Of a stretch of 64,000 nucleotides of DNA, positions 46,966-56,500 are shown piece by piece. The DNA lies in contig NZ_CP021354.1 of NCBI RefSeq assembly GCF_003130705.1, positions 4,526,001 to 4,590,000 of the forward strand, in the 5' to 3' direction. The position numbers and the translations under genes are program-made. The stretch comes from Rhodococcus oxybenzonivorans (GTDB lineage Bacteria; Actinomycetota; Actinomycetes; Mycobacteriales; Mycobacteriaceae). Numbering within the stretch: the stretch's first letter is position 1; each line of letters begins with the position of its first letter. The notes under the pieces are model-generated. The model was not told the DNA's origin, ran no database searches, and worked only from the letters and a program-made list of their open reading frames with translations.

Positions 46966-48185
46966 AGAAACCGCACCGGGCGGCACCGGAGCGTCGGGAC
47001 CGCTGCAGGATGCGGTGCAGAAGCTGGTCGGCACAGTGGCGGACAAGGCACTCTCGTCGGTCTCCGGCAAGGTGGCGAACGCCTCCGGCAGGCTCACCGA
47101 CTACGCCGAGGGCGGCGGTGGAAGTCTGCTCGGCGCTGTGACCGGTTCCCAGAAACTGGCGGAGGGAAAGACACCTGGTAAATCCGCGGTGAGCGCGGGC
47201 TGGGAGGGCGCCAAGCAGATGGTCAAGGACAAGGCCTCCGACGTCAAGGAGGCCGTCACCGGTGGTGGCGGTAAGGGCGGCGGCAAGGGCAAGAAGCTGA
47301 AGTTGACCAATATCGTCGAGACACTCGATGTCGGTGTGCCGGTCCAGCTGGCCTATAACCAATGGACGCAGTTCGCCGACTTCCCGTCCTTCATGAAGAA
47401 GGTCGAGCGGGTCGAGCAGGAATCGGACGAGAAGCTCGAGTGGAAGGCGCAGGTTTTCTTGTCGCACCGAACCTGGGAATCGTCGATCATCGAGCAGGTT
47501 CCCGATGAGCGGATCGTGTGGCGCTCGAAAGGCGCGAAGGGTTTTGTCGACGGCGCGGTGACGTTCCATGAGGTGACTCCGGACCTGACCCGCATAATTT
47601 TGGTTCTCGAGTATCACCCGAAGGGATTCTTCGAAAAGACGGGAAACCTGTGGCGGGCACCGGGACGCCGGGCTCGGCTGGAGTTGAAGCACTTCGGGCG
47701 TCATGTCATGACGCAGTCCGTTCTCCATCCCGACGAGGTGCAGGGCTGGCGGGGAGAGATCCGGGACGGGGAGGTGGTTGAGCCCGAGGACGAACAAGCA
47801 CCTCCGCAGGAGGATGACGAATTCGACGACACCGCTGAGGGTGGGGACGAGAGCGACGAGTCTGAGGACGACGAGGCCGGCGAACTCGACGAGGCCGGTG
47901 AGGAGGAGGACGACGAGCTGGAGGACGCAGTCGAGGACGAGCCGGAGGACGTAGCCGAGGACGACGAGGGAACCTCGGAGACCGAGGAACAGGTACCGCC
48001 CCCGCCGAGACGACGGGGACGCCCCCGCAAAACCGCGGCCGTCGACGAGGAGCCGGCACCGCCGAGACGACGGGGACGCCCCCGCAAAACCGCGGCCGCC
48101 GATGAGGAGCCGGCACCGCCGAGACGACGGGGACGCCCCCGCAAAAACGGCGGCCACCGGCTCGAGGGAAGGCAGCGGGCGATGA
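46966..48185 (+). pseudogene. SRPBCC protein of the gas vesicle cluster, with AT-hook repeats
   Basis: TGASGPLQDAVQKLVGTVAD opens the conserved N-terminal helix region; KLTNIVETLDVGVPVQLAYN and QWTQFADFPSFMKKVERVEQ form a START-like (polyketide cyclase) domain; the acidic tail then ends in three PRRRGRPRK AT-hook motifs. Proteins like this occur in actinobacterial gvp clusters. Its own start is gone: the ALDH fragment is fused in frame in front. In the last AT-hook an A5 run replaces A4; correcting it gives a stop at 48183-48185, overlapping the gvpA ATG, which is the expected layout. Confidence 0.75.
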
Positions 48186-48590
48186 CCTCGGTGCAGCCGG
48201 CGGGGAGCGGCGGCGGAGTGAGCGGCGGTCCAAGCTCGAGTAGCCTCGCCGACGTCGTCGACACCATTTTGGACAGGCCTGGTCATCGACGCCTATGTGC
48301 GGGTCTCGCTGGTCGGGATCGAACTGGTCACGATCGACGCGCGTGTCGTCGTCGCCAGTGTCGACACCTACCTGCGGTTCGCGGAGGCAGTGAACCGGCT
48401 CGAGATCGGCAGTGGTGAGCCGGAAGGCCTGACGGATCTGGTGGGGGACGTCACCGAGGGCGGCGCCAAAGCCAAGACCAAGGGTGCGCTCGAATCCGCG
48501 GGCGAAAGACTCGGCGACATCCTCGGCGGCGGACAGGAAGAATCTGAGCGCGAACCTGTTACCCGAAAGTCCACCCGCGGGGGCACGTGA
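48182..48590 (+). pseudogene. gvpA: Gas vesicle structural protein GvpA, frameshifted
   Basis: The start [16 protein letters not shown] and [13 protein letters not shown] are in one frame; after a two-base loss near 48272 the next frame gives [20 protein letters not shown] and [20 protein letters not shown]. This is the GvpA shell protein, which polymerises into the gas vesicle wall, with a ~60-residue tail. The shift falls exactly at the LDKGLVID joint. Its stop overlaps the gvpF ATG. Confidence 0.8.
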
Positions 48591-48937
48591 TGTCCACGAA
48601 TCCGAACACCGATGCGGCCGAGGAGCCGCGCACCAGCGGTGTCTACGTATACGGCATCGTGCCAGCCGATGTGGAAGCCGAAAAGGACGCGGTCGGCGTC
48701 GGTGACGGACCGGTCAGCATCATCAGGCACGGCGAAATCGCCGCGCTCGTGAGCGAGATCTCGGTGGACAGGCCGCTCGATAAGCCCGAAGACCTGCAAG
48801 CCCATGCGCACCTGCTGGACGGCACGTCTCGGGTGGCACCGGTCCTCCCGCTTCGTTTCGGGGCGGTCATGACCGACGTCGACGCCGTCGAGGAGGAGTT
48901 GCTCGCAACACATGCCGACGAGTGGAAGTGGAGGTAG
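48590..48937 (+). pseudogene. gvpF: Gas vesicle protein GvpF/GvpL, truncated
   Basis: TSGVYVYGIVPADVEAEKDA, then DGPVSIIRHGEIAALVSEIS and GTSRVAPVLPLRFGAVMTD match the first ~110 residues of GvpF/GvpL (~250 aa), minor gas vesicle assembly proteins. The protein then stops soon after THADEW, where a gvpO end is fused on. The remaining two thirds are lost. Confidence 0.82.
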
Positions 48938-49079
48938 TCGAGGATCGGCGCATCCCGTCGCGACGGACATACTCGCCATGTATGAGGTCGTGTTGGATCT
49001 GGACGGGGAACTATTGTCCTACCGCAGAACCCGCCGCTACATCCGCGGTATCGGCAACAGCGAGCGTGCGCGGTCATGA
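48922..49079 (+). pseudogene. gvpO: C-terminal remnant of GvpO
   Basis: VEVVEDRRIPS in one frame continues after a shift as TDILAMYEVVLDLDGELLSY and RRTRRYIRG with a stop at 49079. This matches the conserved end of GvpO (EVxRIPxTxDVLxxYEVxLDxxGxLxxYRRxxRYxR). The first half is missing. The stop overlaps the ATG of the next gene (ATGA). Confidence 0.7.
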
Positions 49080-49465
49080 CCATCGCCGGCGCCGGTGCAA
49101 GCAACCTTCCGCAGACCTCGGGCAGCGGGCACCAGTCGACGAATCTAGGCGAGATCCTCGAACGGGTCCTCGACAAGGGGCTCGTGATCGCCGGAGACAT
49201 CCAGGTCAACCTGCGCGACATCGAACTACTGACCATCAAGGTGCGATTGGTCATCGCCTCACTCGAGACCGCGAAAGAGGTAGGCATCAATTGGTGGGAG
49301 AACGACCCCTGGCTGACCGGCACGAACAGTACCGTCGAACTCGAGAACCGGAAACTGCGGGAGCGGATCGCCGAACTCGATCCCGACAGGTCGGTTCGCC
49401 CGGCCGTCCAATCCTCCGACAAGATCGAGGTGGAGACGAAACGTCAGCCCGATGACCTCGGCTGA
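49076..49465 (+). CDS. gvpJ: Gas vesicle protein GvpJ
   Basis: A 129-aa member of the GvpA/GvpJ/GvpM family, a minor shell protein. LGEILERVLDKGLVIAGDIQ and VNLRDIELLTIKVRLVIASL form the family core, followed by AKEVGINWWENDPW and a charged helical tail. The reading frame is intact, unlike its neighbours. Without gvpG, gvpK, gvpL, gvpS and a working gvpA it cannot make vesicles alone. Confidence 0.82.
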   Translation: MTIAGAGASNLPQTSGSGHQSTNLGEILERVLDKGLVIAGDIQVNLRDIELLTIKVRLVIASLETAKEVGINWWENDPWLTGTNSTVELENRKLRERIAELDPDRSVRPAVQSSDKIEVETKRQPDDLG

Positions 49466-49684
49466 CAGTGCTGATGTCGAGCAACCTCAGCGGCATCGTG
49501 CGCGGAGCACGTCCTGACCCGTTCGAGTCGACTCGGCCTGCGGACTCACTGATAGCGTGCCACCGAGTCTCTGGCGGCGGTGATACCTCCGCAACGGGCT
49601 TCCGATGGAGTTTTGCGATTGGGACCGGGGACACGGGGTAGTCACGGTATACGCCTCGCGCGCACCGACGCGCCATAGTTCCAC

Positions 49685-50593
49685 ATGCTCTCGACGCCCG
49701 ACGCAGTGCGTGGCGACAACACACAGCAAGTGGGTACGATCATGAAACTCATGAAAACCAAAACAAAAGTTGAGGTTGCCGCAGCGGTCGGCGCCGGATA
49801 CCTACTGGGGCGCACACACCAGTTGAAGATGGCAATGAAGATCGCTGGAGCGGGCGGACAGTCCCCCAAGGGACCTGAGAATCTGCTCGCACAGGGATCC
49901 GAGTTCCTCGCCTCGTCTCCGGTGATCGCAGAACTCGGCGACTCGGTTCGCGGCGACCTACTCGACACGACGGCCGCCACGGCCGAGGCCACCAGCGAGC
50001 ACGCAGACTCGTTCCGTGACCGCCTCCGGTCGCGCGGCTCGCACGTCGTGGCCGGCAGCGGGCACCTGGTCACCGGGGTGAAGAGAATCGGCCGTCGCGG
50101 GCACGCCAACCCGCGGGACGCCGAGGACTCCACCGTCGACGAGGAACCGGACCACGGAAAAGACGAGGACGGACAATTCGACGCCCCGACGAACGCCGAA
50201 CCCGTCACGCCTGCGCGGCGGGCGACCCGGGGACGCTCGAGCACGGGAACAACTTCGTCTCACGCGGTCCAAGAAGAACAACAGCCGAAGCCACGCAAAC
50301 GGCGCAAACCACGGATCGCGACACCCAGCGACTCGGCGGAGGAGTCCCGGGACGAATCCGCACCGAAAGCACGACCGGACACAACCGCACACAGGAAGGG
50401 AAGGGGCAAGGCGCACAAGCCTCCGACGGACGTACGAGACGAGGAGAAACCGCACAACGCGACCACGGGCGAGGACGAAACCCGACCACAGCCGTCCAGT
50501 GGCTGGGCACATCTGCGGCGGATGACGCACATCCGCTCGACGATTCGTGAGCAGTCGCCGTCGACCGCAACCACACCGAAAGGTGATCGGTAG
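49685..50593 (+). CDS. Gas-vesicle-cluster-associated charged protein
   Basis: An up to 302-aa protein; an ATG at 49742 (MKLMKTKTKVEVAAAVGAGY) is the more likely start, giving 283 aa. The opening KVEVAAAVGAGYLLGRTHQL is a short hydrophobic helix of the kind that begins a conserved hypothetical protein near actinobacterial gvp genes. The middle is amphipathic, and the C-terminal ~170 residues are low-complexity, highly charged and rich in Arg, Lys, Pro and Thr. Function unknown. Confidence 0.6.
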   Translation: MLSTPDAVRGDNTQQVGTIMKLMKTKTKVEVAAAVGAGYLLGRTHQLKMAMKIAGAGGQSPKGPENLLAQGSEFLASSPVIAELGDSVRGDLLDTTAATAEATSEHADSFRDRLRSRGSHVVAGSGHLVTGVKRIGRRGHANPRDAEDSTVDEEPDHGKDEDGQFDAPTNAEPVTPARRATRGRSSTGTTSSHAVQEEQQPKPRKRRKPRIATPSDSAEESRDESAPKARPDTTAHRKGRGKAHKPPTDVRDEEKPHNATTGEDETRPQPSSGWAHLRRMTHIRSTIREQSPSTATTPKGDR

Positions 50594-51424
50594 CGGAAAC
50601 GGGATCGGCGTAGCTGCGGAAATCAACCTCATGGGGCGGCAGGCATAGTCGCGCACCCGGGCGCGGGCATGCTCAATCGCCTCACGCGGTCGCATCCGCA
50701 CGAGAAAGCTGCCCCCGACCATGGTTGGTCACGAGGTTCGAGCGCTTTGCCGGGGCCCGCACCGGCGCGGACGCAGCCAGCGACGAACTCGCCACCAAAA
50801 GCCGGATCTCGCTACCGCCCAAGCGCAGGCAACGGCGGCCCGGGAACGAGCCGACTCGCCGCGGCACGCAGCGCCAGCTCGACCGTCTCAGACAACGGAC
50901 GGAAGTGAGCGTTGACGGGCGTCTACCAATTTCTAGGGCGAGCAGTAACTGACGGTCGCGAACATCCGCTTCGTTAGCTGTTACCGGGTCCAAGCGACAA
51001 GGCGAAACGGGCTGAGCGCCGTTCTGCGGTCGCAGGGCCTTTTTGGCCTTGGTCAAAAGCGGCGGGGTCCGCGCTTCTCTGAGTGTCAGGCCAGCCGACC
51101 TGGACCGATATCGTGAGTCGGTGGATCCATCACAGACGCGGGCGAAGCGCCAGACGGCGCGCACGACGCGGAGGCGCCGAACCAGTCATTAGGCTCCAGA
51201 CACGGGAAAATGCCAAATAGTCTGGAAGACAGTCGATCCCACAATGCCGATAAATAGGTTACGTCAACGAGTAAGTTGGTTATTCGCAGGGCTCGGTACC
51301 ACCGTATACACGCCGCCGTCGGACACCGCCAGGGGGAAAGATTCACCCCTGTGGGGCCTAGCTGTCTCCGGTGACCCGCGGAACACTCATCGGTGACCCG
51401 CATATTTCGTCGCAGGAGTAATTC
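50594..51424. other. ~830 bases without a recognised gene
   Basis: A short plus-strand frame from 50725 (FERFAGARTGADAASDELAT) looks protein-like but breaks down after ~70 residues. The rest, including the stretch of lower GC around 51200-51300, shows nothing I can support. Confidence 0.45.
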
Positions 51425-51910
51425 GTGGACCAGCTCTGGCACATCATCCTCGCCTGGATCGCCGCCATGGCGACCTGGATTATCACCACAGTCGCCCTGC
51501 TCCTCGTCCTGCCGGACCCCGCGTTCACCCACCCGGCGGCGAGCATCGGCACCATGGTGTGGGCCGTGGCGGTCGGGATCGGTGTCTACCTGCGGCTACA
51601 CCGGAGCATCCGTGCCGACGACGGCACCGGCACCCACACCCATCCCGAAGCCCGAACCCCCACACCCGGGCACACCCGCCTGGCGCGACGCCGCCGACAC
51701 CTCCTCCAGTCGATCGGGCTCGGCGCCGCACTCCTGGCCGCCGTCGTCATCGGCTACGCCATCGCCCTCACACAGGGGCACACCCCCGGACTCGGCGATG
51801 CCGCCCTCCCCTTGCTGCTTATCTGGTACCTGTGCTGGGCCGCCCACCAAGTCCGCACCATCGACCACTTCCCCACGACCGTGCACCCACCACAACACCG
51901 CACCCCTTAA
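51425..51910 (+). CDS. Small integral membrane protein
   Basis: A 161-aa protein from a GTG with CAGGAG six bases upstream. Helices at about residues 5-30 (WHIILAWIAAMATWIITTVA), 38-56, 97-116 (IGLGAALLAAVVIGYAIALT) and 125-140 (ALPLLLIWYLCWAAH) surround a Pro/His/Thr-rich loop. I recognise no family. It is intact and stands alone directly before the IS256 element. Confidence 0.65.
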   Translation: MDQLWHIILAWIAAMATWIITTVALLLVLPDPAFTHPAASIGTMVWAVAVGIGVYLRLHRSIRADDGTGTHTHPEARTPTPGHTRLARRRRHLLQSIGLGAALLAAVVIGYAIALTQGHTPGLGDAALPLLLIWYLCWAAHQVRTIDHFPTTVHPPQHRTP

Positions 51911-51975
51911 AATCAATCCCTACCGCCCGCAGGGACGGATCTCCGCCGCCGACAACCCCCGCCGCCGCGACGCCG

Positions 51976-51983
51976 GTGCAACG
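51976..51983. repeat. 8-bp target-site duplication, left copy
   Basis: GTGCAACG precedes the left inverted repeat of the IS256-family element and recurs at 54320-54327 on its other side. An 8-bp duplication is characteristic for this family. Confidence 0.85.
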
Positions 51984-52482
51984 GGGACTGTCCGGTAATC
52001 GGTTGATCTGAGTCTGGCCGACACGCCGAGCTTTGCTTGGCGGAAAGGCGGAATCATGACCGAGACACTCGATCCTATGGATCAGACGAAGACCGATCAC
52101 CAGAAGTTGGCGCAGCAACTGCTGGCGCAGGCCAAGGCTGACGGCGTGGAACTGGTCGGACCGAACGGACTACTCAACCAACTCACCGCGAACGTGCTCG
52201 AGACCGCTCTCGAGGCAGAGATGGAAGAGCACCTCGGCTACGAAAACACCAGGCCGAAGGTTAGGAATGGAGGGAATTCCCGCAACGGCAGACGAGCGAA
52301 AACGGTGCTGACGGAGATCGGACCGGTCGAAATCCAAGTACCCCGTGATACCGATGCCTCGTTCGATCCCCAGATCGTCAAGAAACGACAGAGACGGCTC
52401 ACCGGTGTCGACAAAATCATCTTGTCCCTCTCATCGAAAGGCCTCACCACAGGCGAGATCGCCGCCCATTTCGATGACGTCT

Positions 52483-52508
52483 TCCCCCGCAAGCGGGAGG
52501 TGCCCCCA
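52483..52508. repeat. Short palindromic insert, copy 1 (26 nt)
   Basis: It has the form TCCCCC-GC-AA-GC-GGGAGGTGCCCCCA. It sits between codons of the transposase for ...DDV and GASVSKE..., where family members have a single Tyr, so it adds 24 bases and keeps the frame. Confidence 0.75.
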
Positions 52509-52543
52509 GGCGCCTCGGTGTCGAAGGAGACGATCAGCAAGAT

Positions 52544-52577
52544 TCCCCCAAGCACTTCGTGCAGGGAGGTACCCCCA
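52544..52577. repeat. Short palindromic insert, copy 2 (34 nt)
   Basis: It has the form TCCCCCA-AGCACTTCGTGC-AGGGAGGTACCCCCA with a GCAC/GTGC mini-hairpin. It interrupts the transposase after ...ETISKI just before TDKVL. The added length is not a multiple of three, so this copy breaks the reading frame. Confidence 0.75.
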
Positions 52578-52703
52578 CCGACAAAGTCCTCGCGGAGATG
52601 GCCGAATGGTCCATCCGGCCCCTGGATCCGGTGTACCCGATGATCTTCATCGACGCCATCCCTGTCAAGGTCCGGGACGGTCAGGTCACCAACCGGCCGA
52701 TCT

Positions 52704-52732
52704 TCCCCCGCCGCACGCGGGAGGTACCCCCA
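52704..52732. repeat. Short palindromic insert, copy 3 (29 nt)
   Basis: It has the form TCCCCCGCC-GCAC-GCGGGAGGTACCCCCA. It lies between NRPI and AAIGVTVNG of the transposase and adds 27 bases, in frame. Confidence 0.75.
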
Positions 52733-52781
52733 GCCGCGATCGGCGTCACCGTGAACGGGGAACGCGACATCCTGGGACTAA

Positions 52782-53647
52782 GAGCGTGTCTCATGTGGAT
52801 GAAGTGGCGTGTGGGGCATAATGTGACGCGTGTTAGATGGGTTGTCACTGCGGTTGGTGCCGGATGCGTTGTGGGAGATCGTCGAACCGTTGATTCCGCG
52901 ATTCGCCGCACGGCCGCAGGGAGGTGGCAGTGCGCCGGTGGATGATCGGGCGGTGTTCACCGCGATCGTGTACGTGCTGACCAGTGGATGTGCGTGGCGG
53001 CATCTGCCGCCCTCGTTCGGGGTCACAGTTCCTACCGCGCACCGAAGATTTACCGTCTGGGCGGCGGCAGGGGTGTTCGAGAGACTGCACCGTGAGGTGC
53101 TCGACCGGCTCGGTAGCGCCGGTGAACTCGACTGGACGGCAGCGATCCTGGACGCCGCGAGCGTGCGGGCGAAAAAAGGGGATCGCTGACCGGGCCGAGT
53201 CCGGTCGATCGCGGCAAGAAGGGGTCGAAGATCCACGTCCTGTCCGAGTCGAATGGAATCCCGCTGGTCGTCGATGTGTCCGCGGCGAACACCCACGACA
53301 GCACCTTGCTGCAACCGATGGTCAGCGCGATCCCGGCGGTGAAGTCCCGACGTGGGCCGCGCCGTCGCAAACCCGGAAAGCTTCGCGCCGATAAGGGCTA
53401 CGACTACGACAAGCACCGCCGGTGGCTGCGCGAAGAGGGCATTGTCCCGCGCATCGCTCGTCGCGGAATCGAGAGGAACGACCGGCTGGGCCGGTACCGG
53501 TGGAAGATCGAACGCACCATCGCCTGGCTCACCGGCTACCGACGCCTGACCATCCGCTATGAACGCCGCGCCGAGCACTTTGCCGGATTCCTCCATCTCG
53601 CGGCCGCGCTCACTTGCTTCAAGAAACTCCCCACATGAGACAACCTC
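52782..53647 (+). mobile_element. IS5-family element nested in the IS256 transposase
   Basis: An 866-bp element. The left end GAGCGTGTCTCATGTGG and the reverse complement of the right end, GAGGTTGTCTCATGTGG, are 17-bp inverted repeats with two mismatches. TAA flanks both ends (52779-52781, 53648-53650), a 3-bp target duplication. Removing the element restores the IS256 frame ...GERDILGL with GGEDAKFW following. Confidence 0.88.
52830..53638 (+). CDS. IS5-family transposase made by programmed frameshift
   Basis: Two overlapping frames: 52830-53189 (LVPDALWEIVEPLIPRFAAR, GCAWRHLPPSFGVTVPTAHR, LDWTAAILDAASVRAKKG with the first Asp) and the second frame to 53638 (GKKGSKIHVLSESNGIPLVV, LRADKGYDYDKHRRWL with the second Asp, RWKIERTIAWLTGYRRL with the Glu). 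Between them is A6G4 at 53172-53181, a typical slippery site for ribosomal frameshifting in IS5/IS427 elements. The two halves together make a normal DDE transposase of ~270 aa, so it is probably functional. Confidence 0.85.
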
Positions 53648-54319
53648 TAAGGGCCGGTGACGGTGGTGAGGATGCGAAGTTCTGGCTCGCCGTCCTCACC
53701 GAGCTCAAGCATCGAGGTGTCGCCGATGTGTGCATTGTGGTGTGTGACGGACTGCAACGGCCTGCCGGACGCGATCACCGCGGTGTGGGATCGAACGATT
53801 GTCCAGACCTGTGTCATTCATCTGCTCCGCAACACGTTTCGGTACGCGTCCCGCAGATACTGGGAGGAGATGTCACGAGATCTACGACCGATCTATACCG
53901 CTGCAAACGAGGCTGCAGCGCGGGAGCGGTTCGACGAGTTCACCGGCAAGTGGGGCTCGCGGTATCCGGCGATCATCCGGCTCTGGCAGAACGCCTGGAC
54001 GGAGTTCATTCCCTTCCTCGACTACCGACGTCGAGATCAGGCGTGTCATCTGCTCGACGGATGTAATCGAGAGCCTCAATGCCCGGTATCGGCGGGCGAT
54101 CCGGGCACGCGGGCACTTCCCCGACGGACCAATCGGCTCTCAAGTGTCTGTATCTCGCGACCCGGGCGCTGGACCCGACCGGGAAGGTCAGAGCACGATG
54201 GGCAATGAGGTGGAAGCCGGCACTGAACGCATTCGCGATCACGTTCGAGGGCCGGCTCACCCCGAGTGAGAACTAAACCGATGTGCCAGATCCAGATCCA
54301 CCGAATAACTGATAGTCCC

Positions 54320-54327
54320 GTGCAACG
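54320..54327. repeat. 8-bp target-site duplication, right copy
   Basis: GTGCAACG matches the sequence at 51976-51983 on the other side of the IS256-family element. Confidence 0.85.
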
Positions 54328-54467
54328 GGTTGAGTGCCTTCCTGCGGTCACCAGCGTCCGTTTTGGCCTACGTCATATCGGTAATCAACTAGTTTGATGG
54401 GCAGCCGTCAACGCGCGTCGGTGGTGGTTGGTGATCCTCGGGCCCGGCGGCAGAAAAGCTCAAGGCA

Positions 54468-54852
54468 TCAAGCTGGCGCGGCGATCCAATGCCATGCCCC
54501 CTCTCGTTGCCGGCGCCGGATGTGACGTCTGCGGTCGTTCTCGGACATCCCGCCCCACGTTCCGTACGGTTCGGCAACGGTCAGGGCGTACTCGCGGCAT
54601 TCGGTGAGCACCGGGCAGTCCTGGCAGACGCGTTTGGCGTGCGCTTCGCGCCGCGCCCGGTCCCGACCACGCTCCCCCCTCTGGAGAGAAGAACAACGAC
54701 GACTCGACGTTCCGGCACGACCCCAGGATGCGCCAATCTCGACGATCACGGTCGACGGGCAGTCCGGTCCGTGGCGTATCTTCACGGCGGGAAGCCGGCA
54801 CAGTGCTCGGCGCACGAGCGGATATACAAGTCATCGGATCGGTGTCACTCAT
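54468..54852 (-). pseudogene. WhiB-family regulator with a one-base frameshift
   Basis: WhiB proteins are small iron-sulfur transcription factors of actinobacteria. The first frame (start at 54852) reads RDWRILGSCRNVESSLFFSP; the second reads AKRVCQDCPVLTECREYALT, then VAEPYGTWGGMSENDRRRHI. All four Cys (one in the first frame, C-x2-C-x5-C in the second) and the GVWGG-like turn GTWGG are present. The two frames meet at a run of six G near 54685, where one G too many separates them. Confidence 0.8.
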
Positions 54853-55415
54853 CTCACTCACGGGTATTTGTGCGGCGGACCTGTCACCGCGGTAATCCTT
54901 TCGCAAACAACCTCCTTCACAATCAGTCCGGACGGTCTCTTCAAGTTCAGGTGCCCAGCCACAACCTTCGACGAGCGACGGTGATCATTTGCTCGACCAA
55001 GCGGCCGCAGCGGTCCCGGCGCGGTGACGTCGAGATACGCGACCAGTGCCCGACAGAACGCTGCGGCGTCCATCCCGAAATCGGTTCTGATCACCTCGGG
55101 AGGGCCGCCGCCGTGGGCGCACCGACGTGGGGCTCGGGCCGAGGTAGAAGTATCGCTCCGGCTGCGCGAGCTCGCGACCTCCTCTAGCGGGGGAGATGGG
55201 ACATGAAACGGCTCCGAATATGCACATGGAGTGCGCACCTGAGAAGTTTAGAAGTACGGATGAGATGACTTGTGTCCTACTTCGCAACACTGGTTGCTCC
55301 ATGAAGATGGTGTAGGAAACGGAGTCGGATCTGACCATCGTGTCGTAACCCAATAAAGGCGGCATCGCGTGACTCCTCGTGAGACCTACCAAATTCGCTC
55401 GAGGAAGACCACGCG
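54853..55415. other. Gap; possible minor remnant
   Basis: On the minus strand, PPEVIRTDFGMDAAAFCRAL followed by VAYLDV (about 55020-55100) resembles a DUF3263-like segment, but the surroundings give no open frame. Nothing else is visible in this ~560-base stretch. Confidence 0.3.
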
Positions 55416-55515
55416 ATGGCCTCTGCCCACGTTATCGACCTGCACCAAATCCTGACCGATCGCCTCACCGACGCCAACCCTGATCTGATGCGGAGTTTGT
55501 TGTCCACGTTCATCG
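55416..55515 (+). pseudogene. N-terminal stub of a second IS256-type transposase
   Basis: DLHQILTDRLTDANPDLMRS and LLSTFIDA match the opening of a Mutator/IS256-type transposase of a subtype different from the element at 52 kb. After ~33 residues the match ends abruptly. Confidence 0.6.
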
Positions 55516-56010
55516 ACGCGGGCGAGATCACCACCGAACACGGCCGGGTCGGTGAGCGGGTCGATCACCTTCGACCAGTGCCAGAACTCCACCGCCAGCC
55601 GTGGGTGAGAATTAACGGGCTCGGGTAACGTCCGAGGCCGGGCTAGCGCATGAAGTGCACCGGAACACCGACGACGCTCACCTGGCAGTGCTCGTAGGCG
55701 TTCCGCCTATCTGTGCACCACCGTGACATCCGCAACGGCGGGGATGCTCAGGCAAATTTCAATGTCTGGGACTGGAAGATGCAGGACCCGAACAGTGCGA
55801 TTCGGAACTCATCGTTCACCGGAACAGAGAATCAGCTGCACTCGGGCGAAGTGGCGCCGGGGGGGATCTGTCACCGGGGATGTCTGCTTCGACAATCCTC
55901 AGGGCTCGCCTCCCGGCCAGTACGTCGTACTCAACGATCTTCGTTCGTCTTCTCCGCCGATCGAATTGGGTGGATCAATCAACGATGACGCTCCCCTTCT
56001 AATCCCGTGA
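55516..56010. other. ~500 bases with no recognised gene
   Basis: Only short, unrelated frames are present between the transposase stub and the recombinase remnant. Confidence 0.45.
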
Positions 56011-56500
56011 TTTCTCGAGGGCGACGTCCTGGTGATCACCCGGCTCGACCGGCTCGGACGATCGGTCGGTCCTCGCCGAGCTCCAGCGCGAGCTGATCGT
56101 GGCTAAAACCCGCGACGGGATGGCCGCGGCCCGCGCCCGCGGCCGCACGGGCGGCCGGCCCTCGAAGCTCAGCCCGGACCAGATAGAACTCGCTCAACGC
56201 CTCTACGACGCAGGCGAGCACACCGTCGCCCAGATCGCAGACATGCTGAAAGTGCCGCGCACCACGGTCTATGGGCATCTGAACACACGACGGGTCGATA
56301 GCGCACCGGTCACGCAGAAGAGCGCCGTGCTCGCGGCTCCCCCGGTCCGCTCGTCTCGGACGTGCCCGACCTGCGGATATGAGCCGACCACTCGCGCCGA
56401 GGCGACGCACCAACGTGCCGACCTCGCGAAGACGTGGCTCCACGCCGACCCCAATCGCCAGGGGGACGGTCATCAGCCGACACCACTGCCGGCAGTGTGA
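56011..56500 (+). pseudogene. Serine recombinase (resolvase/invertase) with internal deletion
   Basis: FLEGDVLVITRLDRLGRSVG is the conserved R-L-D-R-L-G-R motif of the catalytic domain. It is followed after a frame change by LAELQRELIVAKTRDGMAAA, RARGRTGGRPSKLSPDQI and the C-terminal HTH. The ~35-40 residues normally between the two are missing, as is the first third with the catalytic Ser. A Cys-containing extension (CPTCGYEPTT) follows the HTH. Confidence 0.8.

Larger units (their letters stand above)
52056..54276 (+). pseudogene. IS256-family transposase, interrupted and frameshifted
   Basis: The start METL-type leader is followed by GLLNQLTANVLETALEAEME, EHLGYE and VPRDTDASFDPQIVKKRQRR, then the catalytic region VYPMIFIDAIPVKVRDGQVT (first Asp of DDE) and, beyond the IS5 insertion, GEDAKFWLAVLTELKHRGVA and QTCVIHLLRNTFRYASRRYW (second Asp to Glu region), ending DVIESLNARYRRAI. 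Breaks: a short insert at 52483-52508, a frame-changing one at 52544-52577, another at 52704-52732, IS5 at 52782-53647, and further shifts near 53750 and 54025. Inactive. Confidence 0.88.
51984..54319 (+). mobile_element. Complete IS256-family element carrying nested insertions
   Basis: The left end (51984, GGGACTGTCCGGTAATCGGT...) and the inverted right end (to 54319, reverse strand GGGACTATCAGTTATTCGGT...) form imperfect inverted repeats of ~35 bases, sharing GATCTG and TCTGGC blocks. Both flanks carry GTGCAACG. Its transposase gene (52056-54276) is interrupted by an IS5-family element and three short palindromic inserts. The original element would be ~1.4 kb. Confidence 0.88.

Noticed and set aside
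46916..48286. A 456-aa minus-strand open frame with RRRG/SPSSRR repeats
   Set aside because: Antisense of the SRPBCC/AT-hook region; the repeats are explained by the plus-strand AT-hooks.
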